Shown in pieces: positions 25,101 to 32,396 of a stretch of DNA of 48,324 nt. Each line of letters begins with the position of its first letter. Within the stretch, counting starts at the first letter, position 1. The notes under the pieces are model-generated. The model was given only the letters and a program-made list of their open reading frames with translations. It was not told where the DNA came from and ran no database searches. The DNA comes from Eubacterium sp. (lineage in GTDB: Bacteria > Bacillota > Clostridia > Oscillospirales > Acutalibacteraceae), in assembly GCA_015655975.1 (NCBI GenBank), contig DVEP01000043.1:1-48324 (forward strand). The letters run 5' to 3'. Made by a program: the position numbers and the translations under genes.

Positions 25101-25790
25101 CAACGAAATCTTCAAGACAACACTACAACTTTAAGTATGAGTTGTTCTGACGGTGAACAGTACGCATTAAAATTATCCCGCAGTTATGAAAATATAAGCA
25201 TTACCGTAAATCCGGAAAATCTTGCGTTGACAGTGGGCGAAGAAAAATCACTCGGCGCAGAAATCAATATTCCTGAATTTAAGGAAAAGATAAATTGGAT
25301 GTCTGACGATGAAAATGTTGTGAAAGTTGATGAAAACGGCAATGTGAAAGCAGTCGGAAGCGGAATGGCTAAAATAAAGGCGTACCTTTCATCAAACCTT
25401 GACTGTTACGCCGTTTGTACGGTAACAGTGAATGAGCCGAAGTTGAACATTACAGTAAACGACGGCGCAGGAGAGATTGACTCAGGTGTTGTTTTCGTCA
25501 AACTTCCGTCTGTATTTACTCTTTATAAAAATGCGTCTGTTACTCTCGGCTATTCTCTTACATCGAATGTAAAGATTGAAAATGTAGAGTGGAGCTATGC
25601 AAACTGGTCGCAGACAAATCCAGAGGCGTATATAGAACCGTCTGCCGACGGAACTGCTGTCATCAGACCAAACTCAAAGGGCGTCGGAGCACGCTCCGTT
25701 TGGGTAAATGTTTCTGTAACGGATGAATTCGGCAATGTTTACAGCGATACCGTTAAGGTGCGTTTTTACAAATTTGATTGGCAAAGATAA
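22131..25790 (+). CDS. Secreted polysaccharide lyase family 8-like protein (chondroitin/hyaluronan lyase type) with Ig-like domain
   Basis: The 1219-residue protein has a Sec signal peptide (about 1-32, cleavage near AEA-AS), an N-terminal beta-sandwich (about 35-195) like the carbohydrate-binding domain of chondroitinase ABC, an alpha/alpha-toroid catalytic domain (about 225-600) and C-terminal beta-sandwich domains (about 630-1000). Candidate catalytic residues are His466/467 (PDGTTSHHNG), Tyr475 and Arg526/528 (GVRGRFP). A BIG_2-type Ig-like domain follows (about 1023-1102) and a further beta domain (1104-1219). PL8 enzymes cleave uronic-acid glycosaminoglycans by beta-elimination. No LPXTG motif, SLH domain or C-terminal span is present, so it is probably released. 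Substrate not determinable. Confidence 0.75.
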   Translation: MNKIFKSILAAVLALSLTTVALPASNIKAEAASSTIVSESFENEKTLENWSASADNKLLVSDLRAKEGSKSGLWEYTPSGSLTFKNSHFADMVNNKSAGIIVWIYNEQAKDENLTFTIGTESEVDADTPRYRFTFNLNFTGWRTLHLRVYQDGSLDKTKSTKPDTMRISMPDDISSGRIFIDLLEINSNISFAYTADYQAPYITNVTNEYRFSLQKPKNTETEITDSQIADFDLIEEKLDNYVFPTGVDYASLEDSPLKTRYQKLTESVDGYISSGFDKKNIKRESDGRITGPGLFAQDDARSPKFSDFETTWIALLADYKLNHDETSKEKLFLLFDYFADQGWAFGSALGTLNHQDNRNDGYAYAMYIMREELAETGRLQQAVDALGWYSLIGMIFDYDPQAPDYVFNTDSMRTSSLYQLMCILSMPDSPEKVTYMKYYVDFMSKVIIPKLGLRGGLKPDGTTSHHNGVYMAGYGSSCTYILSQIAYLLNGTQFELSKEATDTLKNVLTTYFDTACDYDLPYGVRGRFPTKNNTLVEILGAYAFFTLCGDKDMSEKFLYLWKPDDTEISYTFKRWANSINYTNTLGELVIFEDAFKTATENGYTEKAPQEKTFVKPYGGYMIHRKDNWMLSVKGFSKYVWDYESDNGYKMGRYNGYGSTFIFTDDNNSDDLDFNSGWNWTRWPGTTTIAVSNDELIKKYKQSRNFSNDAFLGGVSNGNNGVYSMSMQDRTFDTSFKAKKSWFCFGDEIVCLGSEIENADKVNDTQTTLFQTPANSQNQPLYTSFKNGKAAAFPSTFNGADGKSEWILDTASNGYIIPNSSELKVEYNVQESVDLSGKRKTSGNYATAYFNHGKAPENANYQYVIVPQTTVQELEQKTADLSYEVVKQDDFAHIVNYKDGQKIGYSVFNSETDDFKVGALKSVSAPCVVMEEKNSPSEMYLTVSDPDLRVVDTATQKLTYETEVIPSQEKTLCVTLDGLWNVENNDSVLVQRNLQDNTTTLSMSCSDGEQYALKLSRSYENISITVNPENLALTVGEEKSLGAEINIPEFKEKINWMSDDENVVKVDENGNVKAVGSGMAKIKAYLSSNLDCYAVCTVTVNEPKLNITVNDGAGEIDSGVVFVKLPSVFTLYKNASVTLGYSLTSNVKIENVEWSYANWSQTNPEAYIEPSADGTAVIRPNSKGVGARSVWVNVSVTDEFGNVYSDTVKVRFYKFDWQR

Positions 25791-25832
25791 TACCGAATAC
25801 GGCTCTGCAACAGAAAATATTTAATAAATAAT

Positions 25833-25872
25833 AAAACACCGAGAAAGCATTTCGCATTTCTCGGTGTTTTTA
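25833..25872. terminator. Bidirectional terminator between lyase gene and serA
   Basis: AAAACACCGAGAAA and TTTCTCGGTGTTTT form a long stem with an 8-base loop. Confidence 0.92.
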
Positions 25873-25906
25873 TTAATATGAAAGTTAAAACAAATTTGTT
25901 TTATGT

Positions 25907-27070
25907 TTATTTAATTACACGCACTTTGATTACGCCGTCGAGCGCATTTATTCCGTCAACAACCTCGTCGTCAACAAACTCGTCGCAGTCAATGATTGAG
26001 TATGCGATTTCTCCGCGGTTTTTGTCTTGGAACGAGTCGATGTTGTTGCCTGATTTTGAGATTACATCTGTGATTTTTGCAATCATATTCAATTTGTTTT
26101 CGTGAATTACGGTTACACGAACTGCGCCTGCGCGCGGTGCCGAAACTGACGGCAGGTTTACAGAGTTTGTGATATTGCCGTTTTCAAGAAAATCTATGAG
26201 TTCATCTGCGCCCATTGACGCGCAGTTTTCTTCGCTTTCGGGTGTAGATGCGCCGAGGTGCGGAATTGTGATAACACCTTCTGTACCGATAATATCAGCG
26301 CTCGGGAAGTCTGTAACATAGGCTGCCATTTCGCCGTTTTCAAGTGCAGAAATAACATCGCTTGTGTTTGCCAGGTCGCCTCTTGCGAAGTTGAGTATTC
26401 TCACTGAATTTTTCATTTTTGCGATATTTTCAGCGTTAATCATCTCTTTTGTGTCGGGTGTGAGCGGAACATGGAGCGTGATATAGTCGCAGACAGAGAA
26501 AATCTCGTCGAGATTGTTTGTAACGATTGTATCTCTTGAAAGTTTGATTGCTGCGGCAGTTGAAAGGTACGGGTCGTATCCGATTACTTTCATACCGAGT
26601 GCTTCGGCTGCGTTTGCTACATTGATACCGATTGCGCCGAGACCGATAACGCCGAGTGTTTTGCCTGAAATTTCAGGACCTGCAAATGCGCTTTTTCCTT
26701 TTTCGACTGTTTTGCCGACATTGTCGCCCTCGCCCTTGATTGTTTTGCACCATTCGATTGAGTTGATGACTTTTCTCGAACTCAAAAGTAAACCGCAAAT
26801 AACAAGTTCTTTAACTGCGTTTGCGTTTGCACCCGGTGTGTTGAACACACAGATACCCTGTCTTGCGCAGTCTTTTACGGGAATGTTGTTTACGCCTGCC
26901 CCTGCTCTTGCAATAGCGAGCAATGACTCGGGCATTTCCATATCGTGCATAGACGCGGAGCGTACCATAATTGCGTCGGGAGCGTCTGTTTCGCCTACAA
27001 TATATTTGTTTTCGTCAAATTTTGAAAGACCTGCGTCGGCAATTTTATTGAGTGTTTTGATTTTAAACAT
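25907..27070 (-). CDS. serA: D-3-phosphoglycerate dehydrogenase with ACT domain
   Basis: A 387-residue enzyme catalysing the first step of serine synthesis. The NAD-binding Rossmann motif is GVIGLGAIGINVANAAEALG, catalytic residues fall in NFARGDLANTSD (Arg) and IPHLGASTPESEENC (His), and a C-terminal ACT domain (about 315-387, VRVTVIHENKLNMIAKITDV) probably senses serine. It is of the short form lacking the large intervening domain. Its ATG overlaps the serC stop by one base (TAATG), so both are one operon. Confidence 0.93.
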   Translation of the reverse strand: MFKIKTLNKIADAGLSKFDENKYIVGETDAPDAIMVRSASMHDMEMPESLLAIARAGAGVNNIPVKDCARQGICVFNTPGANANAVKELVICGLLLSSRKVINSIEWCKTIKGEGDNVGKTVEKGKSAFAGPEISGKTLGVIGLGAIGINVANAAEALGMKVIGYDPYLSTAAAIKLSRDTIVTNNLDEIFSVCDYITLHVPLTPDTKEMINAENIAKMKNSVRILNFARGDLANTSDVISALENGEMAAYVTDFPSADIIGTEGVITIPHLGASTPESEENCASMGADELIDFLENGNITNSVNLPSVSAPRAGAVRVTVIHENKLNMIAKITDVISKSGNNIDSFQDKNRGEIAYSIIDCDEFVDDEVVDGINALDGVIKVRVIK

Positions 27071-28155
27071 TATTTGTTTGCCTCCTCAAATTTTTTCATA
27101 AATTCAACAAGTTTCTCAACGCCTTCAATTTCCATAGCGTTGTAAATTGAGGCTCTCATACCGCCTACGGAACGGTGCCCTTTGAGGTTGATGAAACCTG
27201 CTTCTTCTGCTTCTTTGATGAATTTTGCGTCAAGTTCTTTGTCGCCTGTTACAAAAGGAACATTCATAAGCGAACGGTCCTCGGCAACAACTGTTCCTTT
27301 AAACATACTTGAACTGTCAAGAAAATCGTAGAGAATATTTGCCTTTTTCTCATTTCTTTCTTTCATCTTTTCAAGTCCGCCGATTTCGTTCTTTATCCAT
27401 TCAAGCACAAGTTTGCAGATGTAAATTGTCCAACACGGCGGAGTGTTGTAGAGTGAATCTGCGTCTGCCTGCACTTTGTAGTTCATCATAACAGGTGTAA
27501 TATCTCTTGCGTCGCCGAGCAAATCTTCGCGAATGATTGCTACAACAAGACCTGCAGGAGCAACATTTTTTTGTGCACCGAAGTAAACTACGCCGAATTT
27601 TGAAATATCAAGCGGTTCTGAAAGTGCGCAGCTTGAAACATCGGCAATGAGCGTTTTGTCGCCGACATCGGGAAGTTCGTGGTAAACCGTGCCGTAAATT
27701 GTGTTGTTCATACAAATATAAACATAGTCTGCGTCGGGACGGAAGTCTTTTGCAGTTGTTTTCGGAATATAAGAAAAAGTTTTGTCTGCTGAAGACGCTG
27801 CGGCAACAACATCGCCGTACTTCTGAGCCTCTTCAAATGCTTTTTTTGCCCACTGACCTGTGATAATGTAGTCGGCTTTTTTGTTTTTGTTCATAAAGTT
27901 AAGCGGTATTGCAGAGAATTGAGCAGACGCACCGCCCTGCAAAAACAAAACTTTGTAGTTGTCGGGAATTTTGTAAAGTTCGCGCATAAGAGCCTCTGCG
28001 TCCTTAATGATTTTGTCAAAAACTTTTGAACGGTGGCTCATTTCCATAACTGATTGACCCGAACCCTGATAGTCGAGCATTTCGTCAGCAGCCTGTTTGA
28101 GAACAGAAACGGGGAGCGTGGACGGACCTGCGCTGAAATTGTAAACTCTTGCCAT
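27070..28155 (-). CDS. serC: Phosphoserine aminotransferase
   Basis: A 361-residue class V PLP enzyme, the usual length. It begins VYNFSAGPSTLP and has the PLP-binding lysine in YFGAQKNVAPAG. It converts 3-phosphohydroxypyruvate to phosphoserine (and can act in pyridoxal synthesis). First gene of the serC-serA operon, with GGAGG upstream and a near-consensus promoter at 28244-28217. No serB gene is adjacent; a HAD phosphatase at 43546 is not obviously its counterpart. Confidence 0.95.
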   Translation of the reverse strand: MARVYNFSAGPSTLPVSVLKQAADEMLDYQGSGQSVMEMSHRSKVFDKIIKDAEALMRELYKIPDNYKVLFLQGGASAQFSAIPLNFMNKNKKADYIITGQWAKKAFEEAQKYGDVVAAASSADKTFSYIPKTTAKDFRPDADYVYICMNNTIYGTVYHELPDVGDKTLIADVSSCALSEPLDISKFGVVYFGAQKNVAPAGLVVAIIREDLLGDARDITPVMMNYKVQADADSLYNTPPCWTIYICKLVLEWIKNEIGGLEKMKERNEKKANILYDFLDSSSMFKGTVVAEDRSLMNVPFVTGDKELDAKFIKEAEEAGFINLKGHRSVGGMRASIYNAMEIEGVEKLVEFMKKFEEANK

Positions 28156-28216
28156 AGTATTTCCTCCTGAACGGCATTCGCCGAAAAATGTAAAATTTAA
28201 AAATAAACTAATGATA

Positions 28217-28244
28217 ATTATAACATTGTTTATAATTTTGTCAA
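28217..28244 (-). promoter_or_regulatory. Promoter of serC-serA
   Basis: On the minus strand TTGACA (28244-28239) and TATAAT (28222-28217) with a 16-base spacer and a TGT extended -10; both hexamers are perfect. Confidence 0.85.
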
Positions 28245-28348
28245 TATCTATTTTAATTTTTTAAAAAAATGCATATAAATTGACAATTAAATAACAATGT
28301 TATGTAAAAAATTATGAATTTTAACTTTTGAATAGGGTATTTTTCGTA

Positions 28349-28380
28349 TTGTAAACTTAAAATGAAATATAGGTTGACAA
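28349..28380 (+). promoter_or_regulatory. Probable BirA operator upstream of bioY
   Basis: TTGTAAAC (28349-28356) and GTTGACAA (28373-28380) form an interrupted palindrome with a 16-base spacer and one mismatch, the layout of biotin repressor sites in Firmicutes. The right half-site contains the -35 hexamer, so BirA-biotinyl-AMP binding would exclude RNA polymerase. The following gene is a biotin transporter, which supports the reading. Confidence 0.65.
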
Positions 28381-28402
28381 TTCTTTTCGCAAGTATTACA
28401 AT
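28374..28402 (+). promoter_or_regulatory. Promoter of bioY
   Basis: TTGACA (28374-28379) and TACAAT (28397-28402) with a 17-base spacer, overlapped by the BirA-like site. The gap 28156-28482 otherwise holds only the serC promoter and the bioY leader. Confidence 0.75.
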
Positions 28403-28482
28403 GTAGAAAACTAAGGGGAATGAGCAGAACGCAATATACCTGCAATTCGGCTCGGTTACCCGATATGTATTACGGAGGAAAA

Positions 28483-29037
28483 ATGAAAAATTCAAAAACA
28501 GTATTCATCACTCAAACAGCATTGTTCACTGCGCTCATAGTTGTGTGCAGTTGGATTTCAATTCCCGCAACGGTTTCTTTCACACTTCAGACCTTCGCAG
28601 TTTGTTTCGTGTCGGCAATCGGAGGTTTCAAGAGCGGTACGCTTTCGGTTTTGACATATATTTTGCTCGGTATTGTCGGAGTGCCTGTTTTTTCAAACTT
28701 CAAAGGCGGAGTTTCGGCAATAGCAGGACCCACAGGCGGATATATTGTCGGTTTCATCTTTACGGCAGTTATTGTCGGTCTGGTTGCAGACAAGTTCGGC
28801 AGAAAATTTTGGGTGTCGGTTCTTTCAATGGTGCTCGGTGTTGTTGTCTGCTACATTTTCGGAACCGCGTGGTTCTATATTCTCACCAACAATATAAATC
28901 AACAGGCTATGAGTATAGGGGCAGTGCTCGGAGTTTGCGTTGTTCCGTTTCTTCCGTTTGACGCTTTGAAGATTGCGCTTGCGGCTTGGCTTGCAAATGT
29001 TGTAGGAAAGAGAATAAAAAAAGATGTTAAAAGTTGA
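28483..29037 (+). CDS. bioY: Biotin ECF transporter S component BioY
   Basis: A 184-residue membrane protein of about six spans with the BioY motif GIVGVPVFSNFKGG followed by GPTGGYIVGF. It captures biotin and associates with the general ECF module. The ATG at 28483 has GGAGG 5 bases upstream and gives the normal family length; an earlier in-frame start at 28420 has no RBS. Regulation by BirA is likely from the operator over its promoter. Confidence 0.95.
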   Translation: MKNSKTVFITQTALFTALIVVCSWISIPATVSFTLQTFAVCFVSAIGGFKSGTLSVLTYILLGIVGVPVFSNFKGGVSAIAGPTGGYIVGFIFTAVIVGLVADKFGRKFWVSVLSMVLGVVVCYIFGTAWFYILTNNINQQAMSIGAVLGVCVVPFLPFDALKIALAAWLANVVGKRIKKDVKS

Positions 29038-29102
29038 TATATTATTTTATATATTGATGTATAAAATATAGTTACTGACAATTAATATACTATGCGAAAA
29101 TG

Positions 29103-29166
29103 AAAAAAGCGTAAGTTTACAAAAATGCAGTCGGTTTTTGCCGTCTGAATGTAACTTGCGCTTTTA
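29103..29166. terminator. Bidirectional terminator between bioY and rsmA
   Basis: AAAAAGCG-AAGTT-ACA pairs with TGT-AACTT-CGCTTTT, a long stem with small bulges, between convergent genes. Confidence 0.75.
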
Positions 29167-29192
29167 CTTTTATTAATTTTGTGTTGACCGGT

Positions 29193-30053
29193 TTAGCCGT
29201 TCAGTTTTTCTATTCTGTTTGCGACTTTTTCAAACTCTTCCATCGTCATTGCTTCGGGACGGATTGTCGCAGAAATGTTTTCTTCTTCAAAAATCTTTGC
29301 AAGGTCGCCTTTGCTGATTGCCATTTGCGACGAGATAGAGTTGACTGCGGTTTTTCTTCGCTGAGAAAAAGCCGATTTAACTACACGGAAAAAAGTTTTT
29401 TCGTTTTGAATGTTCATTTTTTCTTTTCGCAAAGTCAGTTTGATTACTGCGCTGTTGACTTTCGGACTCGGCGTAAAACACTCTTTTGAGACATTGAAAA
29501 GAATTTTCGCCTCTGCTCTGTAGTCAACGGCAATGCTCAACGCACCCGTCTGTTTTGTGCCTGCGCCTGCGCAAATTCTTTCAGCCGCCTCTTTTTGTAC
29601 CATTACAACAATTTCGTCTATATCGGCGTCGTTTTCCAGCAAGTACATTATTATCGGCGAAGTGATGTAGTACGGCAGATTTGCGCACACTTTAATTGTT
29701 TTGTATTCGCCGAGATGTTCTGCAATGAGCTGCGACAGGTCGGTTTTCATTATATCTGCGTTTATGATTTCAAGATTTTTACAGTCGCAAAGAGTTTCGT
29801 CGAGTATTGGCAAAAGTCTTTCGTCAAGTTCCACGCAGACAACTTTGCCCGCTATTTCGCAGAGTTCCTTTGTCAGCACGCCTACGCCTGCTCCTATTTC
29901 AATGACTCCCGTGTTTTTGTCAAGTTCGGCAAGTTCTGCCATTTTCGGACAAACACTGCTGTCTATAATAAAATTTTGCCCAAGCGACTTTGAAAAAGAA
30001 AAGCCGTGCCGAGCCAAAATTTTGTTGATTGTGTTAATATTACATAAATCCAT
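29193..30053 (-). CDS. rsmA: 16S rRNA (adenine-1518/1519-N6)-dimethyltransferase
   Basis: The 286 residues carry the KsgA/RsmA signature: SKSLGQNFIID, the SAM-binding IEIGAGVGVLT and the catalytic NLPYYITSPI. The enzyme dimethylates two adjacent adenines near the 3' end of 16S rRNA late in 30S assembly. The ATG at 30053 has GAGGTG 7 bases upstream; a start nine codons earlier overlaps the RBS and is unlikely. It is divergent from marR with its own promoter. Confidence 0.95.
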   Translation of the reverse strand: MDLCNINTINKILARHGFSFSKSLGQNFIIDSSVCPKMAELAELDKNTGVIEIGAGVGVLTKELCEIAGKVVCVELDERLLPILDETLCDCKNLEIINADIMKTDLSQLIAEHLGEYKTIKVCANLPYYITSPIIMYLLENDADIDEIVVMVQKEAAERICAGAGTKQTGALSIAVDYRAEAKILFNVSKECFTPSPKVNSAVIKLTLRKEKMNIQNEKTFFRVVKSAFSQRRKTAVNSISSQMAISKGDLAKIFEEENISATIRPEAMTMEEFEKVANRIEKLNG

Positions 30054-30070
30054 AGTTGCACCTCGAGTAA

Positions 30071-30099
30071 ATTTTAGCACAATTTTAAACTGTTTTCAA
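30071..30099 (-). promoter_or_regulatory. Promoter of rsmA
   Basis: On the minus strand TTGAAA (30099-30094) and TAAAAT (30076-30071) with a 17-base spacer. Confidence 0.7.
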
Positions 30100-30139
30100 T
30101 TATTAAAATATGTTCATAAATTTGTTTACAAAATTTTTG

Positions 30140-30167
30140 TTGACATTAAAAATTATGTGAGTATAAT
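30140..30167 (+). promoter_or_regulatory. Promoter of the marR-ABC exporter operon
   Basis: TTGACA (30140-30145) and TATAAT (30162-30167), 16-base spacer, directly followed by the two operator copies. Confidence 0.85.
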
Positions 30168-30171
30168 ATCT

Positions 30172-30198
30172 TTAGTCGATTAACAATTAGTCGGCTAA
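30172..30198 (+). promoter_or_regulatory. Tandem MarR-type operators
   Basis: TTAGTCGATTAA (30172-30183) and TTAGTCGGCTAA (30187-30198) are near-palindromes with a 15-base period. They cover the expected transcription start of the marR gene, so the regulator probably represses its own operon. Confidence 0.7.
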
Positions 30199-30217
30199 AT
30201 AATCGGAGGCGTTAAAT

Positions 30218-30673
30218 ATGCAACGACAAAATATTCATATAGAACCTCATTTGTGCTATTTGTCAAAGTTGATTAAAATGCGTTTTGACAGCGTACTTGC
30301 AGAAGAGGGTTTGTTCGCAGGTCAGCACGAAATCATCTTTATGATTGACAGAAACGACGGCATCACTTTGAGTGAACTTGCAAAGAAGATGAAAACTTCT
30401 GCCGCGTCTGCTTCTGTTTCCGTAAAAAGAATGGAAAAAGCGGGTTTCATTGAGAGAAGAACAGACGAAAACGATTCGCGTATCACACACCTTCATCTGA
30501 CCGAAAAGGCAGACAGAGTGAAAGAGAGAATACAGAAAACTTTGAACAAAAAAGAGTGCGAACTTGTCGCAGATATGAGCGACGAAGAAGTTGAAGCGTT
30601 CAATGATTTTGTCATAAGAGCAATTAAAAACCTTGAAAAATCTATGAAAATAAGGGGGAACGACGATGTTTAA
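30218..30673 (+). CDS. MarR-family transcriptional regulator
   Basis: A 151-residue winged-helix protein. The DNA-binding core is GITLSELAKKMKTSAASASVSVKRMEKAGFIERR and the wing is TDENDSRITHLHLTEK; both fit MarR. It heads an operon with two ABC exporter half-transporters and overlaps the first by 8 bases. The usual model is that a toxic compound releases the repressor and induces the exporter; the ligand is unknown. RBS GGAGG. Confidence 0.92.
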   Translation: MQRQNIHIEPHLCYLSKLIKMRFDSVLAEEGLFAGQHEIIFMIDRNDGITLSELAKKMKTSAASASVSVKRMEKAGFIERRTDENDSRITHLHLTEKADRVKERIQKTLNKKECELVADMSDEEVEAFNDFVIRAIKNLEKSMKIRGNDDV

Positions 30674-32396
30674 AAAATTGCTGCCGTATATGAAAGGCTA
30701 TTGGTTTTTGTCATTTGTCAGCATTGTGGGAATGGCTGTTGAGGCTGCCTGCGAGTTGGCACTGCCGAAAACAATGGCAAAAATAGTAGATATAGGTATA
30801 GTAAACAGCGACAACGAGTATATCATCAAGATGGGTGTTTATATGCTTGTGCTCGCAATAGTCGGACTTATCGGCGGAATGACTGCCGCAAAAGTATCTG
30901 CTGTTGCAAGTCAGGGCTTTGCGTACAAAATCCGCAAAGCAATGTATGAAAATATCTCGTCTTTTTCATTTAAAAATATAGACGACTTTTCAACTGCGAG
31001 CCTCACAACAAGACTAACAAACGATGTTACCACAATTCAAAATATGGTCAGAATGATTTTGGTGATGCTTGTTCGTGCACCTGCAATGCTTGTCATTTCT
31101 GCGTTTTACGCTTTTTCAATCAACGCAAAACTTGCCTGCGTAATTCTTGCGGTTTTGCCAATCATTCTTATCGCTGTCGGTTTTGTAATGAAGTTCGGTT
31201 TTCCGATGTTCCAAAAAATGCAAAAGAAAATCGACGCAATAAACGCAGTTATACAGGAAAATCTTATAGGAATACGAGTAGTAAAGGCGTTTGTTCGTGA
31301 AGACCGCGAAAAAGAAAAGTTCAAAAAAAGAAACGACGATTTAACGCAGACAGGTATCAAGGCAGGCACAATGATTGTTACTGCAATGCCTATTGTAATG
31401 GCTGTTTTTGACGCCGCAATTTTAATCATCGTTTGGTTCGGCGGAAATCAGGTCGGCGACGGCACAATGCAGATAGGCGACCTCTTGAGTTTCATAACCT
31501 ATGTTTCTCAGGTACTTATGAGTACAATGATGTTTGCCATGATTTTGCTCCAAGTTGTCAGAGGTAAAGCGTGCGCTCAGCGTATAGGCGAGGTTTTGGA
31601 CACAAAGAGTACCATTACAAACAAAGAAAACGCAAAAAAAGCCGACGGCAAAGGTATGGTAGAATTCAAAAATGTAGATTTCAAATACAGCAAAGAAGGA
31701 AGCGGAGATTTGATTTTGTCCGACATAAACTTCAAAGTTGAACCGGGCAAAGTTGTCGGCATAGTCGGTTCGACAGGCTGCGGAAAGTCAAGTCTTGTAT
31801 CGCTCATACCTCGACTTTATGATGTTTATTCGGGTCAGGTGCTGATTGACGGCGTAGATGTAAGAGACTACGACATTGAAAGTCTCAGAGATATGGTCGG
31901 AGTTGTTCTTCAAAAAAATGTTTTGTTCTCGGGAACAATAAAGGAGAATATCAGATGGGGCAAGGCTGACGCAACAGACGAAGAAATTGTGAATGTCTGC
32001 AAAGCGTCCTGCGCAGACGACTTCATTTCTTCATTCCCCGACGGATATGACACATATCTTGCTCAAGGCGGTCTAAACCTTTCGGGCGGTCAAAAGCAAA
32101 GACTTTGTATCGCAAGGGCTATGATTAAAAAACCGAAAATCCTCATACTCGACGACTCGACTTCTGCCGTTGACACTGCAACGGAAGCAAGAATTCAGCA
32201 GAGTTTTAAAAATGAGTTGAAAGATACAACCGTATTCATCATTGCTCAAAGAATTTCGAGCGTTCGCGACGCAGATGAAATACTTGTGCTCGACGACGGC
32301 GAACTTAAAGGCGTCGGAACTCACGACGAGTTGATTAAAAACAATGAGATATATCAGGAAATTGTAAATACTCAGGCAAAGGGGGTTGGTGAATAA
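30666..32396 (+). CDS. ABC exporter half-transporter with degenerate ATPase site
   Basis: The 576 residues form one membrane domain of six spans (about 15-305) and one ATPase domain (330-576). Walker A is GSTGCGKS (368-375) and the signature LSGGQ is at 472-476. The Walker B is LILDDSTS with Asp497 in place of the catalytic Glu, and the H-loop reads IIAQRIS with Gln528 in place of His. These are the changes of the non-hydrolysing half in heterodimeric exporters such as TM287/288 and LmrCD. It pairs with the next gene, with one-base overlap. Confidence 0.92.
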   Translation: MFKKLLPYMKGYWFLSFVSIVGMAVEAACELALPKTMAKIVDIGIVNSDNEYIIKMGVYMLVLAIVGLIGGMTAAKVSAVASQGFAYKIRKAMYENISSFSFKNIDDFSTASLTTRLTNDVTTIQNMVRMILVMLVRAPAMLVISAFYAFSINAKLACVILAVLPIILIAVGFVMKFGFPMFQKMQKKIDAINAVIQENLIGIRVVKAFVREDREKEKFKKRNDDLTQTGIKAGTMIVTAMPIVMAVFDAAILIIVWFGGNQVGDGTMQIGDLLSFITYVSQVLMSTMMFAMILLQVVRGKACAQRIGEVLDTKSTITNKENAKKADGKGMVEFKNVDFKYSKEGSGDLILSDINFKVEPGKVVGIVGSTGCGKSSLVSLIPRLYDVYSGQVLIDGVDVRDYDIESLRDMVGVVLQKNVLFSGTIKENIRWGKADATDEEIVNVCKASCADDFISSFPDGYDTYLAQGGLNLSGGQKQRLCIARAMIKKPKILILDDSTSAVDTATEARIQQSFKNELKDTTVFIIAQRISSVRDADEILVLDDGELKGVGTHDELIKNNEIYQEIVNTQAKGVGE

